From the NCBI RefSeq assembly GCF_034434295.1, contig NZ_DAOTZQ010000084.1, forward strand, positions 14,322 through 78,321: DNA of 64,000 bases. The letters are read 5' to 3'. Position 1 is the first letter of the stretch. Each line of letters begins with the position of its first letter. The stretch comes from Chloroflexus sp034434295 (GTDB lineage Bacteria; Chloroflexota; Chloroflexia; Chloroflexales; Chloroflexaceae). The position numbers and the translations under genes were made by a program. Below the pieces are notes generated by a model. It saw nothing but the letters and a program-made list of their open reading frames with translations. It was not told where the DNA came from and searched no databases. Below are positions 8,456-17,448 of this stretch, in pieces.

Positions 8456-9109
8456 ATGCAAATCTATCTTGATACGGCAAATCTTGCTGAGATTCGCGAA
8501 GCAGCCAGTTGGGGCATTCTCAGCGGGGTGACGACGAACCCGACTCTCATTGCTCGTGAAAAGGGAGCTGATTTTAAGGCGATCATCACCGAAATTGCCG
8601 AGCTGGTTGATGGGCCGATCAGCGCCGAGACCATCTCGCTCGATGCCGAGGGAATGGTGCGCGAGGGGTTGGAGTACGCCTCGTGGCATCCGAATGTGAT
8701 CATCAAAGTACCGAGCACAACCGAAGGGTTGCGGGCAGTGAGCCAACTGGCCAAACATGGCATTCGCTGCAATGTGACGCTCTGCTTCAATTCGGTGCAG
8801 GCATTGCTGGCGGCGCGGGCCGGTGCGTTTATCATCAGTCCGTTCGTTGGCCGGGTTGATGATACCGGTGTCGATGGGATGGCGTTGATTCGGGAGATTG
8901 CCGGTATTTATCGCCAGGATCGTGAAATTACCACCAAAATCCTGGCCGCCTCGATCCGTCATCCACGTCATATTGTCGAGGCGGCGCTGGCGGGTGCCGA
9001 TATTGCTACCTGCCCGTTTAAGGTTTTGCAACAGGCGATGCGCCATCCGTTGACCGACCGCGGCATCGAGCAATTCCTGGCCGATTGGAAATCACGCACG
9101 AGTTCCTGA
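8456..9109 (+). CDS. Small transaldolase-type aldolase (fructose-6-phosphate aldolase/TalC family)
   Basis: 217 residues, the length of the short FSA/TalC group. Schiff-base Lys84 is in VIIKVPST, and MQIYLDTANL, GVTTNPTLIA and TCPFKVL are the family landmarks. It either transfers dihydroxyacetone units (transaldolase) or cleaves fructose-6-phosphate; these cannot be told apart by eye. GGAGGAG precedes the ATG. Lying between an SDR and a PRK-like kinase, it may act in pentose-phosphate metabolism. Confidence 0.92.
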   Translation: MQIYLDTANLAEIREAASWGILSGVTTNPTLIAREKGADFKAIITEIAELVDGPISAETISLDAEGMVREGLEYASWHPNVIIKVPSTTEGLRAVSQLAKHGIRCNVTLCFNSVQALLAARAGAFIISPFVGRVDDTGVDGMALIREIAGIYRQDREITTKILAASIRHPRHIVEAALAGADIATCPFKVLQQAMRHPLTDRGIEQFLADWKSRTSS

Positions 9110-9118
9110 GTTTACGGT

Positions 9119-9973
9119 ATGCGAGCACATCCGCTTATGCTTGGGCTGGTTGGCGCCAGCGGCTCCGGGAAGACAACCCTGACCCAGGGGATTGTTCGTC
9201 TGCTCGGCGCCCATGGGGTCACACCGGTCAATCTGGATGATTACCTGCGCTACAGTCGGGCTGAGCGCGCCATGCGCGGTATGACCGACGCCGATCCGGC
9301 AGCGATGGATTTGGATCGTATGGCCGCCGATCTGGTTGCGCTGCGGGCTGGTCAAACTATCGAGAAGCCGGTCTACGATCATACGATTGGTGCGCCCCGG
9401 GGAAGTGAGCGCGTCGCACCGACCGGCCTGGTTATTGCCTATGGTGCGCTCACGCTTACTCCACCGGTGCAGGTCGAATTATTCGATTTGACCGTCTATT
9501 TTGATCCGCATCCTGCCCTGTACCGTCGCTGGCGGGAAGAACGAGATGTTCTTCAGCGCGGGTATACTTGGGCTGAAGTGCAGGCTGCATGGCCGGCGCG
9601 TGAACGTGATATTCAGCAGTACATCGTCGTGCAGCGACCATTGGCCGATGTCGTTGTGCGTTTTGTGCCGGGGGAAGCAGGGATTGATCTGCGTCTGCTA
9701 TTGCGCCGCCGGGCATTGACGTTCGAGATAGCACGTGTCGCGCAGGAAGCCGGATCATCGGTGGTGCAGGTACAGCAGCTTGCGGCTGATGAGGATGGAC
9801 TGCCGGCTATGCTGGTTACTGCCACATCCGATCCTGCCCTGGATTGCCTGAGTGAGGCGTTGCGTGAGCGTCTACCGCGCAGTGGTCAGGTAACGGGTGA
9901 TACGCTCAATGCCACGCATCCGACGTTGCGGTTTGCCCAAACGCTGATTGCAGTGTTGCTCTTGCATAAATGA
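9119..9973 (+). CDS. Phosphoribulokinase/uridine kinase-family P-loop kinase
   Basis: 284 residues with Walker A GASGSGKT (12-19), an acidic NLDDYLRY segment, and VYDHTIGAPRGSE plus TVYFDPHPALYRRWREERDV, all typical of the PRK/uridine kinase fold. The substrate could be ribulose-5-phosphate, a nucleoside or another sugar. The start lies 9 nt after the aldolase stop, suggesting co-transcription, and a hairpin follows at 10001. No RuBisCO gene is in the window. Confidence 0.75.
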   Translation: MRAHPLMLGLVGASGSGKTTLTQGIVRLLGAHGVTPVNLDDYLRYSRAERAMRGMTDADPAAMDLDRMAADLVALRAGQTIEKPVYDHTIGAPRGSERVAPTGLVIAYGALTLTPPVQVELFDLTVYFDPHPALYRRWREERDVLQRGYTWAEVQAAWPARERDIQQYIVVQRPLADVVVRFVPGEAGIDLRLLLRRRALTFEIARVAQEAGSSVVQVQQLAADEDGLPAMLVTATSDPALDCLSEALRERLPRSGQVTGDTLNATHPTLRFAQTLIAVLLLHK

Positions 9974-10000
9974 TAGGAGCACGTTGTTGCCGATGGGAAT

Positions 10001-10030
10001 GGGTAGGCGAAGGCACTGTCTTCGCCTATC
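10001..10030. terminator. Hairpin after the PRK-like kinase gene
   Basis: GGTAGGCGAAG pairs with CTTCGCCTATC (one G-T pair) over an 8-nt loop. It is a near copy of the hairpin after phhA at 3741 and likely ends the four-gene run. Confidence 0.55.
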
Positions 10031-10179
10031 GTATGCGGCGATGAAACCGGTAGGTTGCAGGAAAACCGGTGTTCCTGTCCATCCAGGCTGCAAGCGCCCA
10101 GTGTTCATGACCCTGCTGGAGTGTAGAAGCCATACTCCCGCACTTGGTGAGTGTATTCAGGTCATGACTCAACCCTCCA

Positions 10180-12504
10180 TCAGCCGCCATATACTTCATC
10201 TACCAGCTCAAACGCACTCTCAACAATTGACATCAGGTCAAGATGGAAGGCTCGATAGAGATCATCACGGCTTCCCGATTGACCAAAACGATCAACCCCG
10301 TGCGCTCGTAAGGGCACACCGAAGACCGATCCGAGCCATGCCAGCGCGTGCGATGCAGCGTCGTGCACTGTGACGATAGGTGCCTTACGTTCGTCGGCAA
10401 GGAAGAGCCAGCTCAAATCGTCGCCACACTGCCAGTGTTCATAGACTCGACGGGCACTGGTCAGGTTGATAACGTTGACGGCAACCCCTTCCCGACGCAG
10501 ATAGTGGGCTGCGCTCACCGCTTCGGGAACCAGCACACCGCTGGTCACGATATGTACGAGTGGTGATCGTGACAGATCGCGATAATCTGTGCGGTCGATC
10601 AGCCGGTAGCCACCGCGCAAGACCTGACGACGTAGTTCAGCAGTACCGAACCGATCAAGTGCGGGTTGCAATAAGCTCTGATCGATTGGCCGGGTCGAGA
10701 GGCGCAGGTAGCTGGCTGAGCCGTTCGGATCGAGGCACAGGCGAAGAGCTTCGTGCAATAGCCAGGCTGTCTCAAGCGCAAAACAAGGTTCAAAACTCGC
10801 CAGTTGTGGTAGCTCCATCCCCAACGAAGCGGTGACCGATGACTGATGGGCGCCACCTTCAGGAGAGAGCGTAATACCACTCGGCGTACCGACAACAATA
10901 AAGCGTGCACCTGAATACAGGCCGTAAATGAAGGCATCAAGCCCGCGGCAGACAAACGGGTCGTACACCGTACCAATCGGAATCAGCGGCTCACCGATGA
11001 GATCGCCGGCGATACCGAACATGCCCAGCAGCATAAAGAGATTCATCTCCGAGATGCCTAACTCGATATGCTGCCCACCCGGCCAGCGTCGCCAGCGCAA
11101 CATGCGATAGGCTTCGGTTTCAAAGTCTGGTTCTTCGCGCCGGGCAAACACACCGGTCTTGTTGATCCAGCCGGCCAGGTTGGTCGAAACCGAAACATCG
11201 GGTGACGCGGTGACGATGCGTTCGCGCAGGCCGGCGATGTCGGCAAGCCGCACCATAAAGCGTCCGAACGTGTCCTGGGTACTGACTGTACCGCTGGTCG
11301 GGACGGTAATCTCATCGGGTAATGGGATGGCTGATGGCGAAACCGGGGACGTCGCCACACCGTAGAGCCGCCTGGCCGCTTCCGCGCACAACTTCCCGCC
11401 CGGAGAGTCCTCTGGCAGCCGATCCCATTCGTGGCCGGGCGGAATGGCCAACTGCTCGCGCAGAGCTTCGATCTGCTCTGGACTGAGCAGCATCGAGTGG
11501 TTGAGCGGATTACCGGCAATCGGTAACCCCCACCCTTTGATCGTATACGCAAAAATGATGGTCGGACGTCGCGGTTCGGCATCGGCAGCGGCAAGCGTCG
11601 CCAGGAGTTCGCTCACATCGTGACCACCCAGATTGGCCAGGGTAGCCGGTAACTCATCGTCAGGCACCTGCGCCAACAGACGGGCCAATCGCTCATCGTT
11701 GTCGATCAGTCGTGGACGTAGATCGCGACCATTGAGTCGAATGAGAGCCTGATACTCCTCGTTACTCATCTCGTCAATGCGTGCGCGTAGCACCTCGCCG
11801 CCTGGTTGTGCAAAGAGTGCTTGCAACCGCCGACCATATTTGGCTTCCAACACCCGCCAGCCGCTCTCGGCAAACAATCGCTTGAGATGGGCAGCGCGAA
11901 TGCCGGGTACCACCCGATCCAGACTCTGACGATTGAGGTCAACGATCCAGAGCAGGTTGTCGAGCTGGTCGAGCGCCGGATCGATCACCGCCTCCCAGAC
12001 GTTCCCTTCATCGAGTTCAGCATCACCGACCAGCGCGATAAAGCGTTGGGTTGCCGGTTTGCCGAAGTGGGCTGCAATATAGTGTGCACTGAGGGCGGCG
12101 AAGGCCGGGGCTACTGCCCCCAAACCGACCGATCCGGTCGAGAAATCGGGCGCATCAGGGTCTTTGGTGCGTGACGGATAAGCCTGCAAACCGCCAAATG
12201 CCCGCAGTTGAGAAAGATAGCGGGTATCGAGCCGACCGAGCAAGTACTGGAGCGCATGATAGGCTGGTGAAGCATGTGGTTTAATCGAGACACGGTCGCC
12301 AGGTCGCAGATAACATAAGTACAACGTGGTTAAAATGGTCACCATTGACGCAGATGAAGCCTGATGACCACCCACCTTTACCCCGTCCAGATTGGGACGC
12401 ACATGATTGGCGTGATGGATCATCAGCGTTGACAGCCAGAGCACGCGCTGTTGCACCTCTTCAATGGCGCTGATCAGCGCAGGGTTTGGCTCAGTGTGGG
12501 GCAT
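10180..12504 (-). CDS. Homodimeric pyruvate dehydrogenase E1 (AceE)-like enzyme
   Basis: A 774-residue thiamine-diphosphate enzyme. The TPP motif GDAELDEGNVWEA...N, the SIKPHASPAYHALQYLLGRL substrate loop and the GGLQAYPSRTKDPD segment match the AceE type more than plain transketolase. It is about 110 residues shorter than enterobacterial AceE. It would feed acetyl groups to a lipoyl-E2; lipA, lipB and lpd (E3) lie elsewhere in the window, but no E2 is seen. GAGGAG sits 6 nt before ATG 12504. It is transcribed towards the PRK-like gene and separated from it by a hairpin. Confidence 0.8.
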   Translation of the reverse strand: MPHTEPNPALISAIEEVQQRVLWLSTLMIHHANHVRPNLDGVKVGGHQASSASMVTILTTLYLCYLRPGDRVSIKPHASPAYHALQYLLGRLDTRYLSQLRAFGGLQAYPSRTKDPDAPDFSTGSVGLGAVAPAFAALSAHYIAAHFGKPATQRFIALVGDAELDEGNVWEAVIDPALDQLDNLLWIVDLNRQSLDRVVPGIRAAHLKRLFAESGWRVLEAKYGRRLQALFAQPGGEVLRARIDEMSNEEYQALIRLNGRDLRPRLIDNDERLARLLAQVPDDELPATLANLGGHDVSELLATLAAADAEPRRPTIIFAYTIKGWGLPIAGNPLNHSMLLSPEQIEALREQLAIPPGHEWDRLPEDSPGGKLCAEAARRLYGVATSPVSPSAIPLPDEITVPTSGTVSTQDTFGRFMVRLADIAGLRERIVTASPDVSVSTNLAGWINKTGVFARREEPDFETEAYRMLRWRRWPGGQHIELGISEMNLFMLLGMFGIAGDLIGEPLIPIGTVYDPFVCRGLDAFIYGLYSGARFIVVGTPSGITLSPEGGAHQSSVTASLGMELPQLASFEPCFALETAWLLHEALRLCLDPNGSASYLRLSTRPIDQSLLQPALDRFGTAELRRQVLRGGYRLIDRTDYRDLSRSPLVHIVTSGVLVPEAVSAAHYLRREGVAVNVINLTSARRVYEHWQCGDDLSWLFLADERKAPIVTVHDAASHALAWLGSVFGVPLRAHGVDRFGQSGSRDDLYRAFHLDLMSIVESAFELVDEVYGG

Positions 12505-13267
12505 ACATCGCTCCTCTTCATTTATTGTGCGGGGCCGAGTCTATTATAGCATTCCTCCGCTCACATCGGGGGAAAGGGGAATGGCGAGTGGGAATATGGA
12601 CGTGCTCCAGGGCATTCTCCCGCCCCCAGCGGGGGCGGGCTGGGGTGGGGGTGTGCCCCGCACCTCACCTTCCAGCCCTCGCTCACATCGGGGGAATGGG
12701 GAGTAGGAAATGGGAGTGGCGTGCTCCCTATCCTTCGCCGGGAGCTGGGAGCGCACGCCGCTGGTGCGCACGGTACCGATCCCATTCCTGCACGCGCCAG
12801 CTATGCACGTGCTCGCCGTATAGTAGTTCCTTCTTTTGGGCTGGGGAGTGCCTTCTTCATCAGCGGCTGTGCCTGCCTGAACATCGCCGCAGGTACCGCC
12901 CGGCTACCTGCACTGGCGGTGGCACCCCGCTGAGCATGAAACGTCGCGGCAAGCATTGGTGGCGTGGGGGCTTACCTCACCGCTCTGCTCACATTGCAGG
13001 AGAGGAGCGGAGGAGTGATGACGGACGTGTTCCATACTGGTTCCCGCTCACCTTAATCCCGGCCCCCCTCCTAACCTCCCCCCCGCTGGGGGGAGGAACA
13101 GACAAAACATAAGAACGAACCCGTCGTTTATTGCATCAGATATTGCATCAGAACGCCTCGGTGCCGCTTGCCGTTCTCCCCTCTCCCGTGCGGGCGCGGG
13201 AGAGGGGCCGGGGGTGAGGGCATACTCTCGCTCCCAGCGGGGGGGAGCATACCACCATCCATCCGTA
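12505..13267. repeat. Gene-free GC-rich palindrome cluster
   Basis: About 760 bp without a credible gene. It is packed with C- and G-run palindromes of the kind found scattered in many bacterial genomes: CGCTCACATCGGGGGAA appears at 12558 and again near 12683, CGCCCCCAGCGGGGGCGGG at 12610, CCCCCCGCTGGGGGGAGG near 13078, and CCCCTCTCCCG pairing with CGGGAGAGGGG at 13178-13207. Apparent ORFs here are translations of these repeats (LTPGPSPA-type). Confidence 0.6.
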
Positions 13268-14872
13268 TCAGTCTGGAAACAGCTCATCGATTTCTTGCTG
13301 GGCCTGTACCAGATCAACCGCACGTCGGGTACGTTGCTCGATATAGCGATAAAACTGCTCATCGTAGGCACGGGTTTGCACTACGACCGGCATGGGTACC
13401 GCGTGACCAAGCACAAGTGCCTGCTGGCGGGTGTCGAGATTGGCCAGCACAGCACGGAGCCGGCTACTACCGCCGACACCGGTGAATACTGCGTCGATAT
13501 CGTGTTCATCACTCAGGAGAGCGGTGATACGCGTACCAAGCTGACTGAGCACCTCGCTGTCGATAGAAGAGGGTCGCTGATCAACGACCAGCAGGGTGAC
13601 GCTATACTTGCGCATTTCGCGGGCAATCGTGCCGAAGATGGTTTGCCGTGCCAGTCGTGGGTTAAGGAATTTGTGCGCTTCTTCGATAGTGATCATCAGC
13701 GGGCGTGGACGATCTGCTTCATTTTTAGTCTGAAGATAGCGTTCGGTTTGTTCACGCCAGCGCTGGTGGATACGCCGGGTGAGGATGTTGGCGACCAGCA
13801 TGTAGGCTAATGGATCATCGTAACGACCAAAACTCAGCACTACATGCCGTCCGGCCATCAACGCGTTGATTAGATGATCAACAGGCGACAGATCGGCCTG
13901 ATCCCGAACAAAGCCGAGACGCTTCAATTGCAATGTCTTGCGCTTGAGGGCTTGCAGCGAGGCCAGACTGGCACTCTTCTGTTCGGCAAATGCCTTCAAG
14001 GCTTCCTGATCCATCTCCCATAACGCCGCCAGCCATTGAGTGCGGTACTCGTCAACCAGTAATTCGGCGGTCTCGGCAGCGGTAGGATTGAGATTTAGCT
14101 CCTCGCTTAACAACAGCACATCTTCTGGTTCGATCTGATCATAACCGATCACGATCTCACCGTCGATCTGACCGTGATTGAACGCGCTATCAGCCAGACT
14201 GTACACTAGCACACGGCTCCCGAAGAGCTGACGCAACCCCTTAACAAAATGACTCCCTTCTGAGCGAGCCGTCCATCCATATTCGTTGTGCATATCGAAG
14301 ATCAGGTTAGAGGCCACGTCGCTCAGGATCACGCCACACACCAGCAGACGGGTCAGAAAGCTCTTACCGGTACCACTCTTCCCGAAGACGCCGTTCGAGC
14401 GCTCGACCAGGCGATTCAGGTCGATACATACCGGCACCGCCATATCGAGCGGTGTCCCGATCATAAACCGGCTCCCCTCTTCCTGACCAAACACTTGCGT
14501 GAAGTCGGCTTCGCTGGCCTCGTAGAGTGGGGCGAAATGAGGTGGCACTGTTTTAACCGGCAACAAATCAGCGTCCCCGTCGAGAGGCAGCATCAGGCGA
14601 AGATCGAGCCGAAGTTCGCCGTAGGTAGTGGTACCGTTGAGTACACTGGCAAAAAAATCATCGGCTGGCGGTGGATCAAGCATCACCTTTGAGGTCGTCG
14701 CCCCAAGCCGGACATCGGTCACCATCGAGAAAAATGTGAAGCGCTGGCCCTTCACGACCACGAACTTACCAACGCGCATATCTTCAACTGACGTACCGGC
14801 ATCGAGCCGTACCGTTAATCCCTCTTGAAGCGAACCGCCGGTGACTACACCGAGCCGTGGCCGTTGCTGCAT
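13268..14872 (-). CDS. HerA/DUF87-type DNA-translocase-like ATPase
   Basis: A 534-residue protein. An N-terminal beta-barrel-like part is followed by Walker A GKSGTGKS (164-171), the HNEYGW segment, and Walker B plus sensor residues in LMITIEEAHKFLN. The pattern is that of HerA/FtsK-superfamily hexameric translocases, which in archaea and some bacteria work with NurA in DNA end processing. No NurA or SIR2 partner is adjacent. AAGGAGG 5 nt before ATG 14872 fixes the start; the open frame continues upstream to 15193 but would overlap the receiver gene. The stop lies just beyond the palindrome cluster. Confidence 0.88.
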   Translation of the reverse strand: MQQRPRLGVVTGGSLQEGLTVRLDAGTSVEDMRVGKFVVVKGQRFTFFSMVTDVRLGATTSKVMLDPPPADDFFASVLNGTTTYGELRLDLRLMLPLDGDADLLPVKTVPPHFAPLYEASEADFTQVFGQEEGSRFMIGTPLDMAVPVCIDLNRLVERSNGVFGKSGTGKSFLTRLLVCGVILSDVASNLIFDMHNEYGWTARSEGSHFVKGLRQLFGSRVLVYSLADSAFNHGQIDGEIVIGYDQIEPEDVLLLSEELNLNPTAAETAELLVDEYRTQWLAALWEMDQEALKAFAEQKSASLASLQALKRKTLQLKRLGFVRDQADLSPVDHLINALMAGRHVVLSFGRYDDPLAYMLVANILTRRIHQRWREQTERYLQTKNEADRPRPLMITIEEAHKFLNPRLARQTIFGTIAREMRKYSVTLLVVDQRPSSIDSEVLSQLGTRITALLSDEHDIDAVFTGVGGSSRLRAVLANLDTRQQALVLGHAVPMPVVVQTRAYDEQFYRYIEQRTRRAVDLVQAQQEIDELFPD

Positions 14873-15028
14873 ATGAACCTCCTTCGCCGTAGACCCGTGA
14901 CTGATCTTAACACAGGTCAGCATAGGAGAGCTTATTAAAAAAAGATGAACCTGATGATGAACGCGGAAATTTGGCGATCTATCACGTTTTGTAAAGTGAT
15001 GGAAGGCACAGAGTGAACGAGAGATACT

Positions 15029-15382
15029 ATGCGCATCCTCATTGTAGAAGACGAAGCCAATGTGCACTCTTTCTTGCAAAACGCAATGAGAGCATTGCGA
15101 CGTGGTGTGAAGGTTGATACGGCGAATCACGAGGCCGATGGCTTGAAACTGGCGCGTCGCCAATCGTACGACCTGATCATCACTGATTACCATATGCCAA
15201 AGATGGACGGCATCGATCTAACCTTCACTTTGCGCCAGGAAGGGTATACTATGCCGATTGTGATGATATCTGCTGATTCCATTGTTGAGACGTATGCGTT
15301 AAATGCAGGTGCTAACCTCTTTCTGGCAAAGCCGGTTAGTCTGGAAAATCTCCGTTACATGCTTAATCTCTTCGGTCTGTAG
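15029..15382 (+). CDS. Stand-alone response-regulator receiver domain
   Basis: 117 residues, a single CheY-like domain. The acidic pair is in IVEDE, the phosphoacceptor is Asp53 (IITDYHMPKMDG), and the conserved Ser and Lys are in MISAD and LAKPVS. There is no output domain, so it must act through protein partners. It is divergent from the HerA-like ATPase; its kinase is not obvious, though several orphan-like kinases are in the window. A strong terminator follows at 15414. Confidence 0.92.
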   Translation: MRILIVEDEANVHSFLQNAMRALRRGVKVDTANHEADGLKLARRQSYDLIITDYHMPKMDGIDLTFTLRQEGYTMPIVMISADSIVETYALNAGANLFLAKPVSLENLRYMLNLFGL

Positions 15383-15413
15383 AGTTTCCGAACACCAGAT
15401 GGGGGATCGATAG

Positions 15414-15448
15414 CAGACGTGCGACGCTTTAAATGTATCGCACGTCTG
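15414..15448 (+). terminator. Terminator after the receiver gene
   Basis: CAGACGTGCGA pairs perfectly with TCGCACGTCTG (11 bp) over a 13-nt loop, followed by TTATTT. It lies 31 nt after the receiver stop and ends before the NagD-like gene. Confidence 0.65.
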
Positions 15449-15509
15449 TTATTTGTGTGATACCATCTCTAACAGTATGGCACATGATGAACACGACACT
15501 GGAGCTGGC

Positions 15510-16304
15510 ATGCAAACAATTCCACGTTATGACGGGTATATTTTTGATCTTGATGGCACGATCTATCTGGGTGACATTCTCTTGCCCGGTGCTGCTGAAC
15601 TTTTGCAAACGCTACGCCGTGAGGGCCGCCGGGTCACATTTCTCTCGAATAATCCGACGAAGACACGTCGCCAGTATGCCGAGCGGTTGCAGCGCCTGGG
15701 CATTGCTGCCGATGAGCACGAGATTGTGAACAGTTCCGCAGTTATGGTCGAATGGTTGCTGGCTAATGCGCCTGGTGCGCCATTATTCGTCGTTGGCGAA
15801 GCACCGCTTATCGGTGAACTGGAGGCGGCCGGTTTTCCCCTGAGTGAAAAACCGGGTGAAATCGCCTTTGTGGTTGCTTCGTTTGATCGAACCTTCACCT
15901 ATCGCAAGCTACAAATCGCTTTTGATGCCATTCGAGCGGGTGCGCGGTTAGTGGCGACCAATCCCGACCGCTTCTGCCCGGTGCCCGGTGGTGGTGAGCC
16001 GGATGCTGCCGCGATCATTGCCGCTATCGAAGCCTGCACCGATACCCGTTGCGAGGTGATCGTCGGGAAGCCGTCACCGATTATGGCACGTACTGTTACC
16101 AACCTGATCGGCTTGCCGCCTGAGCGCTGTATTATTGTTGGCGACCGTCTGATGACCGACATTGCTATGGGGGTGACCGCCGGCATGGATACCGCTCTGG
16201 TCTTGACCGGTGATAGCCAGCGCACCGATCTGGAGCGTTCGCCGTATCAGCCAACGTATGTGCTGGAGCGGATTGATGAGCTGATTGGTGGGAGTGGCGT
16301 TTAA
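15510..16304 (+). CDS. NagD-type HAD phosphatase
   Basis: 264 residues. HAD motifs are FDLDGTIYLG (I), SNNPTKT (II), GKPSP (III lysine) and GDRLMTDI (IV). The cap region between motifs II and III is the C2 type of NagD/phosphoglycolate/p-nitrophenyl phosphatases. The physiological substrate is unknown. ATG at 15510 is chosen because GGAG lies 5 nt upstream; in-frame starts at 15453 and 15477 lack a binding site. Confidence 0.88.
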   Translation: MQTIPRYDGYIFDLDGTIYLGDILLPGAAELLQTLRREGRRVTFLSNNPTKTRRQYAERLQRLGIAADEHEIVNSSAVMVEWLLANAPGAPLFVVGEAPLIGELEAAGFPLSEKPGEIAFVVASFDRTFTYRKLQIAFDAIRAGARLVATNPDRFCPVPGGGEPDAAAIIAAIEACTDTRCEVIVGKPSPIMARTVTNLIGLPPERCIIVGDRLMTDIAMGVTAGMDTALVLTGDSQRTDLERSPYQPTYVLERIDELIGGSGV

Positions 16305-16345
16305 GTACCAATGGTTGCCTGCATTGCTCGTGCAGCCTGCATAAT

Positions 16346-16589
16346 AGAACTTATTTCAAAAAGCGGTGCTATCGTGCGTCCATACGGTCGCACAGGCGCG
16401 TGAACGCCTGCCAATCACCAACGACAGCCTGTGCTGATACTGGCCCATTGTCGGATCGCAGCTCCGGTCGTGCCATCACGCGCTGGAGGATTGCCTTACC
16501 CGCTCGTCATGCGCGGGTCGCGGCGTTTGGAGTGCGGCAGCCATGCTGCCGCAGAGCCGTGCTTCGTGTCAGGCGCACGTCACGCCGTG
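16346..16589 (-). mobile_element. Family-1 MITE-like element, truncated copy
   Basis: AGAACTTATTTCAAAAAGC at the left is the right-hand terminus of the family in inverse orientation. Homology runs through the central palindrome (16541-16559, with the GCGGCAGCCATGCTGCCGC core) to about 16589, then stops within 6 bp of the stop codon of the Gph-like gene. The other terminus is missing. Confidence 0.55.
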
Positions 16590-16594
16590 TAGGA

Positions 16595-17308
16595 TCATAT
16601 TGCCTTCCCGTGCCGGGCCGTGAATGATGGTATCCGACTGAATGTGGGAGCATCCGCGCTCAATAACTCTCGCAATGTACCCACCGTGTTAGCCAGGCCG
16701 AGCGGGGCGGCAAGGTAGAGATCACGATACTCCCCATATCCATAGGTTACCGCAATACAGGGCATCCGATGGGCACGTGCGCCATGGATGTCGAAGATCG
16801 TATCCCCCACCATCACCGTCCAGGCTCGATCAACACTGAGTGTTGGTAAGAGGGTACCGATGACCATTGCCTTGTTGCCATCGCGATCGTCGGGATCAAC
16901 GGCGGCAATGGCCTCGAAGAAGGGTTGCAGCCCAAAGTGGGTCAGAATCCGTTCGGTAGGCGGACGAATTTTCGAGGTGGCGACGAAGAGCCGAATGCCT
17001 GCGGCCTTGAGGTCAGACAGGAGTTCGGGAATGCCGGGGAAGACAGTGTTCTCGTACAGACCGGTTTCCCAATAGCGTTGCCGATAATGGGCAACCGCTT
17101 GATCGGCTAACTGCGGGTCGCCAAGCAGTTGCTCGAACGAGGCGTGCAGGGGAGGCCCAATCCAGCGCCGAAGTTCGTCGTCGCTGAGGAGTGGATGCCC
17201 AAGCTGTTGCAGGGCATAATTGACGCTGCGGGCAATGCCGGTGAAGGGATCGGTCAGTGTGCCGTCAAGATCGAACAGAATTGCGCGAAAACGGTGTTGT
17301 CTCTTCAT
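16595..17308 (-). CDS. Phosphoglycolate phosphatase-like HAD hydrolase
   Basis: 237 residues. Motif I is FDLDGTLTDPF, motif II VATSK, and motif IV VMVGDTIFDIHGA. The helical C1 cap (WIGPPLHASFEQLLG) is that of the Gph/PPase group. No Shine-Dalgarno is seen; the reverse-strand TATACT at 17320-17315 places transcription at about the ATG at 17308, so the mRNA may be leaderless. An ATG at 17314 is the alternative. The last residues (GKAI) lie at the edge of a family-1 repeat and may derive from the insertion. Confidence 0.82.
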   Translation of the reverse strand: MKRQHRFRAILFDLDGTLTDPFTGIARSVNYALQQLGHPLLSDDELRRWIGPPLHASFEQLLGDPQLADQAVAHYRQRYWETGLYENTVFPGIPELLSDLKAAGIRLFVATSKIRPPTERILTHFGLQPFFEAIAAVDPDDRDGNKAMVIGTLLPTLSVDRAWTVMVGDTIFDIHGARAHRMPCIAVTYGYGEYRDLYLAAPLGLANTVGTLRELLSADAPTFSRIPSFTARHGKAI

Positions 17309-17362
17309 GCCCATAGTATAACGCAAAAACGGTCATACCCGGCAAATGCCAGGAAACGGTGT

Positions 17363-17368
17363 TATAAT
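17363..17368 (+). promoter_or_regulatory. Possible -10 box for the MoxR/VWA operon
   Basis: TATAAT lies about 80 bp upstream of the MoxR start codon. No good -35 hexamer is found at 16-18 bp, so support is limited to the consensus -10 and its position. Confidence 0.3.
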
Positions 17369-17448
17369 ATTTTCATCCGGTCTGAAAAACCGAGATATGC
17401 ATCTAAGATACCTGCTACGTGAGTAATCATCACAGAAAGGCCCCAGGA

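Noticed and set aside
12505..13267. Proline/glycine-rich ORFs in the palindrome cluster
   Set aside because: They are translations of widespread GC-rich repeats, open on several frames, without start signals.
13268..14872. HerA-NurA or HerA-SIR2 defence system
   Set aside because: No NurA, SIR2 or other nuclease gene is next to the ATPase.
14873..15193. N-terminal extension of the HerA-like ATPase frame
   Set aside because: It overlaps the receiver gene on the other strand and has no start signal, while AAGGAGG sits just before ATG 14872.
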